DNA of 53,289 bases from JBOHDX01 sp050700835 (GCA_050700835.1 JBOHDX010000068.1:1-53289); one strand, 5' to 3'. Positions 16,375 through 25,658 are shown, counted from the first letter of the stretch. The notes: generated by a model not told the origin, from the sequence alone. Program-made: numbers and translations.

Positions 16375-18192
16375 TCAGTCTTCGTCGCCGCGACGGCCGT
16401 TGGTTGCCATCGGCGTGGTCTTGTTGACCTGCATCAGGAACTCGACGTTGCTCTTGGTCGACTTGAGCTTCTCCAGCATCAGCTCGAGCGCCTGCTGGCC
16501 GTCGAGCGCGGACAACACGCGACGCAGCTTCCACACGACAGCGAGCTCCTCGCGACTCATCAGCAGCTCCTCGCGGCGGGTGCCGGAGGCGTCGACGTCG
16601 ATCGCGGGGAAGATCCGCTTGTCGGCGTACTCCCGACGCAGACGGAGCTCCATGTTCCCGGTCCCCTTGAACTCCTCGAAGATGACCTCGTCCATCTTGG
16701 AGCCGGTGTCGATCAGGGCAGTGGCGATGATGGTCAACGAGCCGCCGTCCTCGATGTTGCGCGCTGCGCCGAAGAAGCGCTTGGGCGGATACAGCGCCGA
16801 TGAGTCGACGCCGCCGGACAGGATGCGGCCGCTGGCCGGCGCGGCCAGGTTGTAGGCACGGCCCAGACGGGTGATCGAGTCGAGCAGCACGACCACGTCG
16901 TGACCGAGCTCGACCAGCCGCTTCGCCCGCTCGATCGCCAGCTCGGCGACGGTCGTGTGGTCGGTCGCTGGGCGGTCGAACGTCGAGGCGATGACCTCGC
17001 CCTTGACGGCCCGCTGCATCTCGGTGACCTCTTCGGGCCGTTCGTCGACGAGGACGACCATCAGGTGGCACTCGGGGTTGTTGGTGGTGATCGCATTCGC
17101 GATCGACTGCATCACCAGTGTCTTGCCGGCCTTCGACGGCGACACGATGAGTCCGCGCTGTCCCTTGCCGATCGGCGCAACGATGTCGATGATCCGCGTC
17201 GTCAGCCTGGTCGGCTCCGTCTCCAGACGAAGTCGTTCCTGGGCGTACAGCGGAGTCAGCTTGGAGAACTCGATGCGCTGACGGGCCTCGTCCACGCTGG
17301 TGCCGTTGATCGACTCGATGCGCACGAGCGGGTTGAACTTCTCCTTGCGCTCGCCCTCTGGCGCCTGCCGAACCTGGCCGGTGACGGCGTCACCCTTGCG
17401 CAGGCCCCACTTGCGGACCATCGAGAGGGCGACATAGACGTCGTCGGGGCCGGGCAGGTAGCCGCTGGTACGCACGAACGCATAGTTGTCGAGGATGTCC
17501 AAGATGCCGGCTACCGGCACCAGGACGTCGTCCTCGGTGATCTGCGGCTCGGCGTCGGGTCGGCGCTCGCCGCCCGCTCCGCGACTGCGGTCGCGGTTGC
17601 GGCGACGACGTCGGCGGCCGCCGAACTCGTCGTCATCGCGATTATTGCGGTTGCGGTTGCCCTGGTTGCCCTGGTTCTGGCCGCCTTGGCGCCCACCTCG
17701 GTCATTCCCGCGATCGTTGCCCCGGTCGCGGGACTGATCGGTGCCCCGGCCGGGAGGCTGGTCGTTCTGCCGATCGGAGTCCGTGCCGGGCGCCTCGGTC
17801 ATGGGCGAGTCAGTCTTGGGAGCGTCCGTCGTGGACGCCTGGGTCACCGGCCCCTGAGTGAGTGGCGCAGTCTCGGTTCTGGTCTCGGTTCTGGTCTCGG
17901 TTCTGGATTCGGTCCTGGGTTCGTTCCTGGGGGCAGCGGCGTTGTTCGCCCGCTGCGCGCCGACCGTGGCGCCGTTGCCCGACTGGGCGGCCTGGATGGC
18001 CTCGACCAGCTGGCTCTTGCGCATCCGGCCGGTGCCCTTGATGCCCAGTCCGCCAGCGATCTGCTGCAGCTCGGCCAGCACCTTGCCGGAAAGTCCACCA
18101 CCGCTGGCTCGGCGCGGTGCCGCTGAACCCGCTTCTGCGGTCGCGGCCACGGGGTCGCCGGTGCTGGTGGTGAGGGTTGATGATTCGGTCAC
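16375..18192 (-). CDS. rho: Transcription termination factor Rho with an extended disordered insert
   Basis: Hexameric RNA-dependent ATPase that ends transcription; 605 residues against ~420 in E. coli. The order is: SAP-like N-terminal segment (LSGKVLAELQQIAGGLGIKGTGRMRKSQLVEAI, ~35-68); a disordered part with a Thr/Glu/Arg repeat (TESRTETRTETRTE, ~95) and an Arg/Asn/Gly-rich part ending in GGRRRRRRNRDRSRG (~180-220); the cold-shock RNA-binding domain; and the ATPase core. The P-loop is GLIVSPSKAGKTLVMQS, and DSITRLGRAYNLA, GGVDSSALYPPKRFFGAARN and EEFKGTGNMEL follow. GTG 18192 is chosen for GGAAGGA upstream and MTESS...; the 5' leader is long. Confidence 0.97.
   Translation of the reverse strand: MTESSTLTTSTGDPVAATAEAGSAAPRRASGGGLSGKVLAELQQIAGGLGIKGTGRMRKSQLVEAIQAAQSGNGATVGAQRANNAAAPRNEPRTESRTETRTETRTETAPLTQGPVTQASTTDAPKTDSPMTEAPGTDSDRQNDQPPGRGTDQSRDRGNDRGNDRGGRQGGQNQGNQGNRNRNNRDDDEFGGRRRRRRNRDRSRGAGGERRPDAEPQITEDDVLVPVAGILDILDNYAFVRTSGYLPGPDDVYVALSMVRKWGLRKGDAVTGQVRQAPEGERKEKFNPLVRIESINGTSVDEARQRIEFSKLTPLYAQERLRLETEPTRLTTRIIDIVAPIGKGQRGLIVSPSKAGKTLVMQSIANAITTNNPECHLMVVLVDERPEEVTEMQRAVKGEVIASTFDRPATDHTTVAELAIERAKRLVELGHDVVVLLDSITRLGRAYNLAAPASGRILSGGVDSSALYPPKRFFGAARNIEDGGSLTIIATALIDTGSKMDEVIFEEFKGTGNMELRLRREYADKRIFPAIDVDASGTRREELLMSREELAVVWKLRRVLSALDGQQALELMLEKLKSTKSNVEFLMQVNKTTPMATNGRRGDED
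17873..17927. repeat. 12-bp repeats coding the Thr-Glu-Thr-Arg tract of Rho
   Basis: The unit GGTTCTGGTCTC (plus strand) repeats with small changes about four times inside rho and codes for TESRTETRTETRTE on the minus strand. Confidence 0.8.
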
Positions 18193-18608
18193 GTGAGGTC
18201 CTTCCCACGTCGGGGAGCCATCGACGGGCTCACCCCTTTGTTGGTCTGCCTGCTGGGTCTTCCAGCAAGGCGGGTACATCCCGTCCGCATCGGGCGGACG
18301 TGATGATGAATGCTGAGGGGTCCCCCACGGCAGCGTCGGGTTGCCCCACCGCGTGCTCCGATCGGGTCGGAGCGTGCCACGGGGTAGGTCTGACAACCGG
18401 AACAACCCGGCGTTGGTGGTGAGAGATGCAGCGGTCCTGCGTTTGACGTGACCCTGGTGTGACACCGAGGTGGTGCAACGCAGCAAGTGAAGTCAGCCGC
18501 GGACCGAATGCGTGGCGAGCGTAGCACCCCCGTGGCTCCCCTGTCCCCACGACGCCTACAACAGCCCGCACCCCTTACAACAGCCCGCACCGCTCGAGGA
18601 TTCCCGAC
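18193..18608. other. 416-bp rho leader / thrB-rho gap
   Basis: No long gene. On the minus strand it holds two hairpins (18282-18300 and 18248-18271) and a 33-codon open frame (18189-18290) whose TGA overlaps the rho GTG. No clear -35/-10 pair was found, although rho is expected to have its own promoter here. Confidence 0.55.
18248..18300 (-). promoter_or_regulatory. Two hairpins in the rho 5' leader
   Basis: Hairpin 1 has arms CGTCCGC and GCGGACG (18282-18288, 18294-18300) with a 5-base loop. Hairpin 2 has a nine-pair stem with one bulge (GCCTGCTGG 18248-18256 against CCAGCAAGGC 18262-18271). Neither is followed by a U run on the transcript. They may be part of an autoregulatory leader. Confidence 0.45.
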
Positions 18609-19529
18609 TCAGCCCAACCGATGCGCTCCCCCGGGCGCCACGCCCAGGGCCAGCGCCTTCCACCCTGGAGGTGCGAGCCCGACTACCTCGTCCTCGGCGG
18701 CCAGGACGGTCGACGCCGACGGTGACCCGCTCACGAACGCCAGCACGCTCGGTCCAGCTCCCGAGATCACTGCCGGAACCCGGCGCGACCGCAGCGACTC
18801 CAGCAGCTCGAGGGAGGCCGGCATGTCGTCGAGTCGGTACGCCTGGTGCAGCCGGTCCTCGGTACCGATCATCAGCAGATCGGTGCGCCGCCCGGTGAGG
18901 GCGGCGACCAGCAGGCCGGCACGTCCGGCGTTGTGCGCCGCATCGGCGTGGGACACCACCTCCGGCAACAGACCTCGCGCGTGCGTCGTGGCCACGGCAT
19001 GGGGGGGCACGAAGACGACGACGTCGGCCTCGACGTCCAGCCGCGCCGCGTGGGCGCCCTCGGTGTCGATCCACGCCAGCGTGAGACCGCCGAGCAGGCA
19101 TGCCGCCACGTTGTCCGGGTGCCCTTCCATCTCGTGGGCAAGGCGCAACGCGGCCGTCTCGTCCAGGAGATCGGCACCATGCTCGGTTAACGACCGGGCG
19201 GCGACGATGCCGCCGACGATGGCCGCCGACGACGAACCCAGTCCGCGCCCGTGCGGCAGCAGGTTGCGACACCGCAACGCCAGCCCGGGTGGCTGTCCAC
19301 CCATCGCGTCGAAGGCCGCCCGCATGGCGCGTACGACGAGGTGCGACTCGTCGCGCGGAACGTCGCCGGCGCCCTCACCGACCACGTCGACGCCCAACCC
19401 CGCCGCGGTCACCTCCGCCTGCACCGTGTCGGCGATGGACAGCGCGAGTCCGAACGAGTCGAAGCCGGGTCCGAGGTTGGCGCTGGTGCCCGGCGCGATG
19501 ACCGTGACGGGGCATTCGAGGTATCTCAT
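18609..19529 (-). CDS. thrB: Homoserine kinase
   Basis: GHMP-family kinase that phosphorylates L-homoserine for threonine synthesis; 306 residues. N-terminal TVIAPGTSANLGPGFDSFGLAL (residues 8-29) and the ATP loop LLPHGRGLGSSSAAIVGGI (near 90) are diagnostic. GHPDNVAACLLGGLTLAW follows, and the C-terminal part has PAVISGAGPSVLAFV. It starts eight bases after the thrC stop. Threonine operon order: hom-thrC-thrB. Confidence 0.96.
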   Translation of the reverse strand: MRYLECPVTVIAPGTSANLGPGFDSFGLALSIADTVQAEVTAAGLGVDVVGEGAGDVPRDESHLVVRAMRAAFDAMGGQPPGLALRCRNLLPHGRGLGSSSAAIVGGIVAARSLTEHGADLLDETAALRLAHEMEGHPDNVAACLLGGLTLAWIDTEGAHAARLDVEADVVVFVPPHAVATTHARGLLPEVVSHADAAHNAGRAGLLVAALTGRRTDLLMIGTEDRLHQAYRLDDMPASLELLESLRSRRVPAVISGAGPSVLAFVSGSPSASTVLAAEDEVVGLAPPGWKALALGVAPGGAHRLG

Positions 19530-19537
19530 GGACGACC

Positions 19538-20602
19538 TCAGTCCAGCCCGGCCGCATGGGCGGCCGCGCGTACGTCGACCTCGATCACGTCGTCGATGAT
19601 CGGCCCCTGGACGGACAGGGCGGTCTCGGTGTCCTTGAGCCCATGACCGGTGACGGTCACGGCCACCCGCAGACCGGTGGGAACCTCACCCACCGCCCAC
19701 AGTGCCAGCAGGCCGGCCACACCCGCGGCCGAGGCGGGTTCCACGAACACCCCGTCCTTGCGGGCGAGATCGGCCTGGGCGGCCAGGATCTGCTCGTCCG
19801 ACACCGCGTCGATGCGACCGCCGGACTCGTCGCGGGCGGTGACCGCCTTCGCCCAGGACGCCGGATTGCCAACCCGGATCGCGGTGGCGACCGTCTCCGG
19901 TGCCGCCACCCGCACGCCGGAGACCAAGGGCGCGGCGCCCGCGGCCTGGAACCCCCACATCCTCGGCAGCCGACTCGCCGCCCCGGCATCCGCGTAGTCG
20001 CGATAGCCCGCCCAGTAGGCGGCGATGTTGCCGGCGTTGCCGACGGGGAGAACGTGCACGTCGGGGGCGTCGCCGAGCACGTCGACGATCTCGAACGCCG
20101 CGGTCTTCTGGCCCTCGATCCGGATCGGGTTGACCGAGTTGACCAGGGCGACCGGGTAGGTCTCGGCCAGCTCGCGGGCGAGCACCAGGCAGTCGTCGAA
20201 CCCCCCGCGTACCGAGATCACCCGCGCACCGTGGATCACGGCCTGCGCCAGTTTGCCCGCAGCGATCTTGCCGTCGGGGACGAGTACGACGGGGTTGAGG
20301 CCGGCGCGAGAGGCGTAGGCGCTCATCGACGCCGAGGTGTTGCCGGTCGAGGCGCAGACACAGGCCTCGGCGCCCTGCTGGAGGGCAACCGAGATGGCAA
20401 CCGTCATGCCTCTGTCCTTGAACGACCCGGTCGGGTTGTCCCCCTCGACCTTGAGCCACACCTCGCCGTGCACCACCTCGGACAGCCAGGAGGACAGCAC
20501 CAGCGGCGTGCCGCCTTCGCGCAGCGTCACGACCGGGGTGGTCTCGTCGACGGGCAGCCAGTCGCGATACTCCTCGATCACGCCCCGCCACTGGTGGGCC
20601 AT
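19538..20602 (-). CDS. thrC: Threonine synthase
   Basis: PLP enzyme converting O-phosphohomoserine to threonine; 354 residues, the short bacterial form. The PLP lysine is in NPTGSFKDRGMTVAIS (near residue 59), and the phosphate-binding loop is VLPVGNAGNIAAYWAG. The substrate segment VNSVNPIRIEGQKTAAFEI fits threonine synthase. Its ATG overlaps the hom TGA by one base, so translation is probably coupled. Confidence 0.97.
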   Translation of the reverse strand: MAHQWRGVIEEYRDWLPVDETTPVVTLREGGTPLVLSSWLSEVVHGEVWLKVEGDNPTGSFKDRGMTVAISVALQQGAEACVCASTGNTSASMSAYASRAGLNPVVLVPDGKIAAGKLAQAVIHGARVISVRGGFDDCLVLARELAETYPVALVNSVNPIRIEGQKTAAFEIVDVLGDAPDVHVLPVGNAGNIAAYWAGYRDYADAGAASRLPRMWGFQAAGAAPLVSGVRVAAPETVATAIRVGNPASWAKAVTARDESGGRIDAVSDEQILAAQADLARKDGVFVEPASAAGVAGLLALWAVGEVPTGLRVAVTVTGHGLKDTETALSVQGPIIDDVIEVDVRAAAHAAGLD

Positions 20603-21906
20603 CAGTCGGACTCTCCCTCGACCCGCATCACCGACGACACCTCGCGCACCATGCCCATGCCTCGCAGGCCCCCGACCGTGGCCGCCAGCGCCGCGTCGGT
20701 GGCGCGATGCGTCACCACGACGAGCTGGGCGTCGTCACCGCGTCCCTCCTGCCGGACGGTCTGGATCGACACGCCGTGGGCGGAGAACTCCTGCGCGACC
20801 GCGGCCAGCACTCCGGTCTCGTCGTCCACGTCGACGGCAATGTGGTAGCGCGTCACAGCGTCACCCATCGGCAGGATCCGGCACTGCGCGTGGGTCGACT
20901 CCCCCGCGCCCGTGACGCCTTCGAGCCGGTGCCGGGCCACCGTGACAAGGTCGCCGAGAACCGCACTCGCAGTTGGGGCCCCGCCCGCACCAGGACCGTA
21001 GAACATCAGCTGGCCGGCCGCGTCGCTCTCCACGAAGACCGCGTTGTACGCCTCGCGCACGCTCGCGAGTGGGTGCGTGCTCGGGATCATCGCCGGGTGG
21101 ACACGGGCCGACACCGCCGGCCCGTGCACGGTGTCGACCAGGTCGCAGATCGCCAGGAGCTTGACCACGCAGCCCATCTCTGCCGCCGACGCGACGTCGG
21201 TCGCGGATACGTCGGTGATGCCCTCACGGTGCACGTCGGCGACGGTGACCCGGGTGTGGAACGCCAGACTGGCCAGGATCGCGGCCTTCGCCGCTGCGTC
21301 GAAGCCCTCCACGTCGGCGGTCGGATCCGCCTCGGCATAACCGAGGTCCTGGGCCTCTTGCAACGCGTCGGAGAACCCCGCCCCCGTGGTCGTCATCTTG
21401 TCGAGGATGAAGTTGGTGGTGCCGTTGACGATGCCGAGCACCCGGCGTACCCGGTCACCGGCCAGGGACTCGCGCAACGGGCGCACGATCGGGATGGCGC
21501 CGGCCACGGAGGCCTCGTAGTAGAGGTCGCGATCGGCCTTCTCGGCGGCGGCGAACAGGGTGGCGCCGTCCTCGGCGAGTAGTGCCTTGTTGGCCGTCAC
21601 CACCGAGGCACCGTTCTCGAGGGCGGCGAGGATGAGGCTCCGGGCCGGCTCGATGCCCCCGACCACCTCGACCACCAGATCCACGTCCGGACGGGTCACC
21701 AGCTCGTGAGCGTCGGTGGTCAACAGAGCGTGGTCGACGACGACGGAACGCGCCCGATCGGGGCGCCGAACCGCGATGCCGGCCAGCTCGAGCCGTGCGC
21801 CGGCGCGGGCGTGGAGCTCGTCGGCCTGCTCGGCCAGCAACCTCACCACCTCGGTGCCCACGACGCCGCAGCCGAGCAGCGCGACCTTGAGGCTGCGCTC
21901 AGTCAT
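20602..21906 (-). CDS. hom: Homoserine dehydrogenase
   Basis: Reduces aspartate semialdehyde to homoserine; 434 residues. The nucleotide-binding start is VALLGCGVVGTEVVRLLAEQ; VVTANKALLAEDG and LYYEASVAGAIPIVRPLRESLAGDRVRRVLGIVNGTTNFIL form the catalytic domain with the conserved Lys. A C-terminal ACT domain (YHIAVDVDDETGVLAAVAQEFSAHGVSIQTVRQEG) suggests threonine feedback. It is mono-functional, not fused to aspartokinase. It lies 42 bases after lysA. Confidence 0.97.
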   Translation of the reverse strand: MTERSLKVALLGCGVVGTEVVRLLAEQADELHARAGARLELAGIAVRRPDRARSVVVDHALLTTDAHELVTRPDVDLVVEVVGGIEPARSLILAALENGASVVTANKALLAEDGATLFAAAEKADRDLYYEASVAGAIPIVRPLRESLAGDRVRRVLGIVNGTTNFILDKMTTTGAGFSDALQEAQDLGYAEADPTADVEGFDAAAKAAILASLAFHTRVTVADVHREGITDVSATDVASAAEMGCVVKLLAICDLVDTVHGPAVSARVHPAMIPSTHPLASVREAYNAVFVESDAAGQLMFYGPGAGGAPTASAVLGDLVTVARHRLEGVTGAGESTHAQCRILPMGDAVTRYHIAVDVDDETGVLAAVAQEFSAHGVSIQTVRQEGRGDDAQLVVVTHRATDAALAATVGGLRGMGMVREVSSVMRVEGESD

Positions 21907-21948
21907 CGCTCCACCCTTCCAGAATCGTGACCTCGAACGGCATCGGCC

Positions 21949-23346
21949 TCAACCGACGTCGAGCCGCAGCAGGTCGTCCTCGGTCTCGCGCCGGACCAGC
22001 ACGCACGACTGCCCGCCTCGCACCGCCACGACCACCGGACGTGGGACGTGGTTGTAGTTGCTGGCCATCGACCGGCAGTACGCACCGGTCCCGGGCACTG
22101 CCAACAGGTCGCCCGCGGCGATGTCGGCGGGGACGAACTCGTCCTTGACCACGATGTCGCCAGCCTCGCAGTGCTTCCCGACCACGCGGGCCAGCACCGG
22201 CTCGGCATCCGAGCGCCGTGACGCCAACGTGCACGAGTAGTCCGCGTCGTACAAGGCGGTGCGGATGTTGTCGCTCATGCCGCCGTCGACCGAGACGTAG
22301 GTACGGCTGGCGCCGGCGTCCAGGGCCACCTGCTTGACCGTGCCCACCTCGTACAGGGTGAACGTCGACGGACCGGCGATGGCTCGCCCCGGTTCGATGG
22401 ACAGGCGTGGGACGTCGACACCGAGGGCCTGGCACTCGTGGTGGACGATGGCGATGATCGCGTCGGCCAGCCGCGACGGCACCTGCGGGTCGTCCTGCGT
22501 CGTGTAGGCGATGCCGAAGCCGCCACCGAGGTCGAGCTCCGGGGCGACGAAGCCGAGCTCCTTCGTGACCCGCGCGTGCAGGGACAGGACCCGCCGCGCG
22601 GCGACGTCGAACCCGGAGCTGTCGAAGATCTGTGAACCGATGTGCGAGTGCAGACCGAGCAGCTCGAGGTTGTCGCAGCGGAGAACTCGCCGCACCGCGT
22701 CGATGGCGTGATCCTCGGCGATCGAGAAGCCGAACTTCTGGTCCTCGTGGGCCGTCGCGATGTATTCGTGCGTGTGAGCCTCGACTCCCACGGTGACCCG
22801 CACGAGCACCCGCGCCGTGACCCCGAGGCCGCGGGCCATCTCGTCGAGCCGGTCGATCTCCTCGAACGAGTCGACGATGATCCGGCCGACACCCACGTCG
22901 AGCGCTCTGGCCAGCTCCGCCCGCGACTTGTTGTTGCCGTGCAGACCGATCCGCTCCGGTGGCACATCCGCACGCAGGGCGAGCGCGAGCTCACCGCCGG
23001 TGCACACGTCGAGGCTCAACCCCTCGTCGACGACCCATCGGGCCACCGATCGACACAGGAACGCCTTGCCTGCATAGAAGACCTCGACGCCGGCGAAGGC
23101 GTCGCGGAAGGCTCTGGCCCTCGCCCGGAAGTCGTCCTCGTCCACGATGTAGGCCGGGGTGCCGTGCTGATCGGCCAGGTCGAGGGCGCTGACCCCGGCC
23201 ACCCGGAGCACGCCGTCCTCTCCCTTGACTGCGTTGGCCGGCCACAAGGACGTGACCAGGGCGTTGGAGTCCGCCGGCGGAGCGAGCCAGGGCGGACTGC
23301 GGTGCCCAGCCTGGCCGTGGAGGGCGCCGGCTTCGTGCGCGCGCAT
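21949..23346 (-). CDS. lysA: Diaminopimelate decarboxylase
   Basis: PLP enzyme for the last step of lysine synthesis; 465 residues. The fold-III signatures are FYAGKAFLCRSVARWVVDEGLSLDVCTGGELALAL (PLP Lys near residue 92), GLHSHIGSQIFDSSGF, and ELDLGGGFGIAYT; the C-terminal part has ALYDADYSCTLAS and GKHCEAGDIVVKDEFVP. The start at 23346 (MRAHEAGALHGQAGH) lies 11 bases after argS and follows a weak GAGGACG. The first ~20 residues resemble those of other actinobacterial LysA proteins. Confidence 0.97.
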   Translation of the reverse strand: MRAHEAGALHGQAGHRSPPWLAPPADSNALVTSLWPANAVKGEDGVLRVAGVSALDLADQHGTPAYIVDEDDFRARARAFRDAFAGVEVFYAGKAFLCRSVARWVVDEGLSLDVCTGGELALALRADVPPERIGLHGNNKSRAELARALDVGVGRIIVDSFEEIDRLDEMARGLGVTARVLVRVTVGVEAHTHEYIATAHEDQKFGFSIAEDHAIDAVRRVLRCDNLELLGLHSHIGSQIFDSSGFDVAARRVLSLHARVTKELGFVAPELDLGGGFGIAYTTQDDPQVPSRLADAIIAIVHHECQALGVDVPRLSIEPGRAIAGPSTFTLYEVGTVKQVALDAGASRTYVSVDGGMSDNIRTALYDADYSCTLASRRSDAEPVLARVVGKHCEAGDIVVKDEFVPADIAAGDLLAVPGTGAYCRSMASNYNHVPRPVVVAVRGGQSCVLVRRETEDDLLRLDVG

Positions 23347-23357
23347 CGCTCACGTCC

Positions 23358-25022
23358 TCACATGCGGTCCGGGGCGCTGACACCGAGCAGGCCCAGCCCG
23401 TTGGCGATCACCGTCCTGGTGGCGGCCACGAGAAGGAGACGGGCCCGGTGCACGTCACCGGTCTCCTCGTCGCCCATCGGCAGCACCCGGCACTCGTCGT
23501 AGAACTTGTGGAAGCTGGCTGCGGTGTCCTCGAGGTAGCGCGCAACTCGGTGCGGTTCGCGCAGATCGGTCGCTCGCGCGACGACCCTGGGGTAGTCCCC
23601 GAGCCCGCGCAACAGGTCGCCCTCGCGCTCGTGTGTGAGCAGGCTCGTGTCGGCGCCGTCCGGATCGACGTCGATCCCGAGATCGGCAGCGTTGCGCAGG
23701 ATCGAGGCGAGCCGGGCGTGGGCGTACTGCACGTAGTAGACGGGGTTGTCGCTGCTCTGGCGGGCCCACAGGTCGAGGTCGAGGTCGATGGTCGAGTCGG
23801 AGGTGTAGCGGGCCAGTGCATAGCGGGCCGCATCGACCCCGACCGCGTCGACCAGGTCGCCGATCGAGATGACCGTCCCGGCCCGCTTGGACATGCGCAG
23901 CGGTCTGCCGTCGCGCAGCAGGTTGACCATCTGGCCGATGATCACCTCCAGGTCCTTGCCGGGGGTGCCACCGAAGGCGAGGCAGGTGGCGTGCAGCCGG
24001 TCCACGTAGCCGTGGTGGTCAGCGCCGAGCAGGATCATCAGCTTGTTGAACCCGCGCTCGCGCTTGTCGAGGTAGTACGCAAGATCTCCGGAGATGTATG
24101 CCGGGTTGCCGTCCGACTTGATCACGACCCGGTCCTTGTCGTCACCGAAGTCCGTCGAGCGCAGCCACAGCGCGCCGTCCTTCTCGTACGTCTTGCCCAG
24201 CTCGTTCAGACGATCGATGGCCCTGCCCACGGCACCCGACTCGTGCAGCGAGTTCTCGTGGAAGTAGACGTCGAACTGGACCCCGAAGTCGGCCAGGCTC
24301 TGCTTGACCTCGTCGAACATCATGCCGACGCCGACCGCCCTGAACACCTCCCGCGCCTCGTCGTCGGGCAGGTCTCGCACTTCGGGGTTTGTGGCCACGA
24401 CGCCGGCGGCGATGTCGTCGATGTACTCGCCGCCGTAGCCGTCCTCGGGTGGGGCCTCTCCCCGCGCCCGGGCGAGCAGGGAGCGGGCGAACCGGTCGAT
24501 CTGCGCACCGTGGTCGTTGAAGTAGTACTCGCGCGTGACCTCGGCGCCCTGCGCGGTCAGGAGCCGTCCCAGCGCGTCTCCGACCGCGGCCCAGCGCACA
24601 CTTCCGATGTGGATCGGGCCCGTCGGATTGGCGGAGACGAACTCGAGATTGATCCGCTGCGCGGCCAGGTGGTCGCTGGTCCCGTAGCGCTCGGCGGCCC
24701 GCACAATGTCGGCGGCCATGGCACCCTGGGACCCGGCCGCGACCCGGATGTTCAGGAACCCCGGCCCCGCGACCTCAACCGCACCGATCCCGTGGGTGGC
24801 CGCTAGCCGGCCCGCGATCAGCTGGGCCAGCGCGCGCGGGTCGAGCCCTGCCTTCTTGCCCAGCTGCATCGCCACGTTGGTGGCGTAGTCACCGTGCTCC
24901 TTGACCTTCGGGCGCTCCACGCGGACCTCGCTCGGTGCCCCGTCCGGCAGCGCGACGCTGCCGTCGTCGACCAGGGACGCGAGGACGCCGGCGAGCGCGC
25001 CGGAGAGTTGTTCGGGAGTCAC
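23358..25022 (-). CDS. argS: Arginyl-tRNA synthetase
   Basis: Class I synthetase charging tRNA-Arg, 554 residues. The N-terminal Add1 domain has VERPKVKEHGDYATNVAMQLGKKAG; the catalytic centre is FVSANPTGPIHIGSVRWAAVGDALG (HIGH-like HIGS), and RMSKRAGTVISIGDLVDAVGVDAARY is the KMSKS equivalent. The C-terminal helical domain ends in GLLGVSAPDRM. It starts with GTG at 25022. tRNA-Arg(CCG) lies 0.6 kb upstream on the other strand, and lysA follows by 11 bases. Confidence 0.97.
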   Translation of the reverse strand: MTPEQLSGALAGVLASLVDDGSVALPDGAPSEVRVERPKVKEHGDYATNVAMQLGKKAGLDPRALAQLIAGRLAATHGIGAVEVAGPGFLNIRVAAGSQGAMAADIVRAAERYGTSDHLAAQRINLEFVSANPTGPIHIGSVRWAAVGDALGRLLTAQGAEVTREYYFNDHGAQIDRFARSLLARARGEAPPEDGYGGEYIDDIAAGVVATNPEVRDLPDDEAREVFRAVGVGMMFDEVKQSLADFGVQFDVYFHENSLHESGAVGRAIDRLNELGKTYEKDGALWLRSTDFGDDKDRVVIKSDGNPAYISGDLAYYLDKRERGFNKLMILLGADHHGYVDRLHATCLAFGGTPGKDLEVIIGQMVNLLRDGRPLRMSKRAGTVISIGDLVDAVGVDAARYALARYTSDSTIDLDLDLWARQSSDNPVYYVQYAHARLASILRNAADLGIDVDPDGADTSLLTHEREGDLLRGLGDYPRVVARATDLREPHRVARYLEDTAASFHKFYDECRVLPMGDEETGDVHRARLLLVAATRTVIANGLGLLGVSAPDRM

Positions 25023-25043
25023 CGGCCCAGCGTATCGGCGCGC

Positions 25044-25436
25044 CTACGAGCGGTTCGGCTCCGGCACCGAACCCAGCGCCTGGCGTACGACCGCGACGAG
25101 CTCGTCAGGGTCGAACGGCTTGCCGATGTAGGCGGTCACGCCGAGCTCGGAGCCACGCCGACGATCGGCTGCGTGGGCCTGGGTGGTGACCATCACTACC
25201 GGGATCCGCGCCGTGACCGGATCGGCCTTGAGCGCTCGCACGGTGCTGAACCCGTCTCGCTTCGGCATCACGACGTCGATCGTGATCAGGTCCGGCGCCA
25301 GCGCGGCCACCCGGTCGAGACAGTCCTGACCGTCGACGGCCTCGGCCACGTCGTACCCCTCCAGCTCGAGGTTCAGCCGGATCAGGGTGCGAATGGAGTC
25401 GGTGTCGTCCACGACGAGGATGCGGGGCACTGCCAC
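25044..25436 (-). CDS. Stand-alone response regulator receiver protein (CheY-like)
   Basis: Single receiver domain, 130 residues, with no output domain. Acidic pocket D10/D11 (ILVVDDTDS), phospho-acceptor D54 (DLITIDVVMPKRDG), switch T84 (VVMVTT) and K106 (YIGKPFDPDEL). It starts with GTG at 25436 preceded six bases earlier by TATCTT, the leaderless arrangement. GTG 25430 is a possible alternative. It is followed by argS after 21 bases. No kinase is adjacent; the partner is unknown. Confidence 0.9.
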   Translation of the reverse strand: MAVPRILVVDDTDSIRTLIRLNLELEGYDVAEAVDGQDCLDRVAALAPDLITIDVVMPKRDGFSTVRALKADPVTARIPVVMVTTQAHAADRRRGSELGVTAYIGKPFDPDELVAVVRQALGSVPEPNRS

Positions 25437-25442
25437 GCGCGC

Positions 25443-25448
25443 AAGATA
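25443..25448 (-). promoter_or_regulatory. -10 box (TATCTT) of a leaderless promoter for the receiver protein
   Basis: TATCTT, six bases, then GTG at 25436 on the minus strand; no Shine-Dalgarno sequence. It may also serve argS-lysA-hom-thrC-thrB downstream. Confidence 0.6.
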
Positions 25449-25586
25449 CCGGCATGTCGGGCGTCGCACCGGCGACTCGACCGATCCGTGATGTCCGCCT
25501 CGTTGCGGGGCGGAGCGGGCTCCTCGCCGTCTGGGTCGAAGGCGGCGGGTCCCGGCGCCTCGGGTACGCTTTCGCGGCAGCCTTGA

Positions 25587-25658
25587 GCCCCCGTAGCTCA
25601 GGGGATAGAGCACCGCCCTCCGGAGGCGGGAGCGTAGGTTCGAATCCTACCGGGGGCG
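25587..25658 (+). tRNA. tRNA-Arg (anticodon CCG)
   Basis: A full cloverleaf: acceptor GCCCCCG pairs with CGGGGGC (25651-25657), discriminator G25658; D arm GCTC/GAGC; anticodon stem CCGCC/GGCGG around the loop CTCCGGA, anticodon CCG; T arm with GTTCGAATC. CCA is not encoded. It decodes CGG. Confidence 0.96.
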
